A DNA stretch of 64,000 bases, taken from contig NZ_SNTZ01000004.1 in NCBI RefSeq assembly GCF_004916895.1, forward strand, positions 186,001 to 250,000. Reading direction: 5' to 3'. The notes beneath the pieces are model-generated. The model saw nothing but the letters and a program-made list of their open reading frames with translations. It had not been told where the DNA came from and did no database searches. The DNA comes from Flagellimonas alvinocaridis (GTDB taxonomy: Bacteria; Bacteroidota; Bacteroidia; Flavobacteriales; Flavobacteriaceae). Shown here in pieces: positions 63,099 to 64,000 of the stretch (the first letter of the stretch is position 1; each line of letters starts with the position of its first letter). Both the position numbers and the translations under genes were made by a program.

Positions 63099-64000
63099 TT
63101 ACCCAATGGATGCAAAGGCCTGCTCCAAATCGGCTTTTAAATCTTCGATATCCTCAAGACCTACGGACAAACGAATTAAATCTTGGGTCACACCGGCACT
63201 TTCCTGTTGTTCTTCGTTCAATTGTTGGTGCGTGGTGCTGGCTGGGTGTATGATCAAGGATTTGGTATCGCCAATATTCGCCAACAATGAAAATATCTGG
63301 GTGGCATCGGTCAGCTGTTTGGCAGCCTCAAACCCACCTTTTACCCCAAAGGTAACGATTCCACTTTGGCCTTTTGGCAGGTACTCTTTTGCCAAATCAT
63401 TGTATTGGCTACTTTTCAATCCAGGGTAATTGACCCAGGCAACCTCATCCCTACTTTCCAGCCATTCTGCCAATGCCAAGGCATTTTCGCTATGCTGTTT
63501 GATTCGAACAGGCAAGGTTTCCAACCCTTGTAAAATCTGGAAGGCATTGAACGGACTTAAAGCCCCTCCAAAATCCCGCAATCCCTCCAAAATCAATTTA
63601 AAAGTAAAGGCCGCGGCGCCCAAGGCTTCATGGTACACTAAACCGTGGTACCCTGCAGAAGGCTCCGTAAACTCAGGAAATTTTCCATTGGCCCAATCAA
63701 ACGTACCGGCATCGATGATTGCCCCACCCAGGGAGTTCCCCTGGCCACCTATGTATTTGGTCAAAGAATGGATCACCAAATTGGCCCCATGCTCAATCGG
63801 ATTCAACAATCCAGGGGTAGCAACGGTATTGTCCACGATAAAAGGTACTTGTGCGGCTTTGGCTTCTTTGGATATTCCTTTTAAATCGAGCACATCCAAC
63901 TTGGGGTTCCCCAAAGATTCCACAAAGAAGGCACGCGTATTATCTTGAACGGCAGCCGCAAAATTGGAAGGATCGGATGCATCCACAAAGGTAGTGGTAA
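63099..64000 (-). CDS. metY: MetY, O-acetylhomoserine aminocarboxypropyltransferase (partial)
   Basis: The C-terminal 300 or so residues of a PLP enzyme of the Cys/Met family; the N-terminus lies beyond the right edge. Visible marks are VIHSLTKYIGGQGNSLGG with the PLP Lys, the insertion FTEPSAGYHGLVYHE that separates MetY from MetB/MetZ, and SLLANIGDTKSLIIHPASTTHQQL. It makes homocysteine from O-acetylhomoserine and sulfide. The stop precedes the fusion gene by 32 bases. Confidence 0.93.
   Translation of the reverse strand, partial: TTTFVDASDPSNFAAAVQDNTRAFFVESLGNPKLDVLDLKGISKEAKAAQVPFIVDNTVATPGLLNPIEHGANLVIHSLTKYIGGQGNSLGGAIIDAGTFDWANGKFPEFTEPSAGYHGLVYHEALGAAAFTFKLILEGLRDFGGALSPFNAFQILQGLETLPVRIKQHSENALALAEWLESRDEVAWVNYPGLKSSQYNDLAKEYLPKGQSGIVTFGVKGGFEAAKQLTDATQIFSLLANIGDTKSLIIHPASTTHQQLNEEQQESAGVTQDLIRLSVGLEDIEDLKADLEQAFASIG

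Overview
The window is chromosomal DNA of a flavobacterium (Bacteroidota, family Flavobacteriaceae). The evidence is the gliding genes gldA, gldB and gldC, the flavobacterial order of the dcw cluster, DUF3857 tandem genes, a MetH split in two, GIN-domain and OmpA-superfamily-like exported proteins, and many promoters with the Bacteroidota -7 element TAnnTTTG. A Muricauda/Maribacter-like genus is plausible but cannot be fixed from this sequence. I saw no rRNA, tRNA, prophage, transposase or CRISPR array.

Layout. 1-5780 (minus) is the division and cell-wall cluster mraZ-rsmH-ftsL-ftsI-murE-mraY, with a candidate MraZ operator upstream. 6042-16081 is a mosaic: alpha/beta hydrolase and engB, pirin, gldBC facing nadE, an atypical response regulator, dnaG and small genes. 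16191-26768 (minus) is housekeeping: polyprenyl synthase, rlmN, queA, aroA, a MazG-like protein, two DUF3857/transglutaminase proteins, dtd and rsgA. 27381-31304 (minus) is the Phe/Tyr operon pheA-aminotransferase-tyrA-DAHP synthase/chorismate mutase. Its leader carries what looks like a complete transcription attenuator, including a Phe/Tyr-rich leader peptide. gldA diverges from it. 32569-34918 (minus) holds a truncated haemoglobin, a MarR regulator with a four-cysteine tail, DUF2024, an exported protein and a small thioredoxin-like protein. Three copies of one 13-bp palindrome sit at their promoters. 35111-42773 is a PLP decarboxylase, an outer-membrane receptor, a membrane-tethered LuxR protein, a serine hydrolase, a GIN lipoprotein and a PagL-like enzyme.

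42793-48353 (minus) is a methionine operon (MetH N-terminal half, lipoprotein, MetH C-terminal half, four-helix-bundle protein, metF) under a SAM-I riboswitch. 50586-64000 (minus) is a continuous sulfur block. metY, a MetX-aspartokinase-homoserine dehydrogenase fusion and metZ make homocysteine precursors. An Rrf2 regulator follows. Then comes the sulfate-reduction operon DUF2061-cysH-cysD-cysN-sulfite reductase/HEPN-cobA-ferredoxin:NADP reductase. Repeated Rrf2-like boxes lie at its promoter and again before the sulfite reductase gene. The two blocks join: sulfide from the cys operon feeds MetY/MetZ, and homocysteine feeds MetH with methyl groups from MetF.

The best candidates for undescribed biology are the pheA attenuator, the Cys-tailed MarR regulon, the Rrf2 boxes, the zinc-less DnaG, the receiver with Glu for the phospho-Asp, and a REP-like hairpin that has entered coding sequence. 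All start sites, promoter calls and RNA structures were read by eye.
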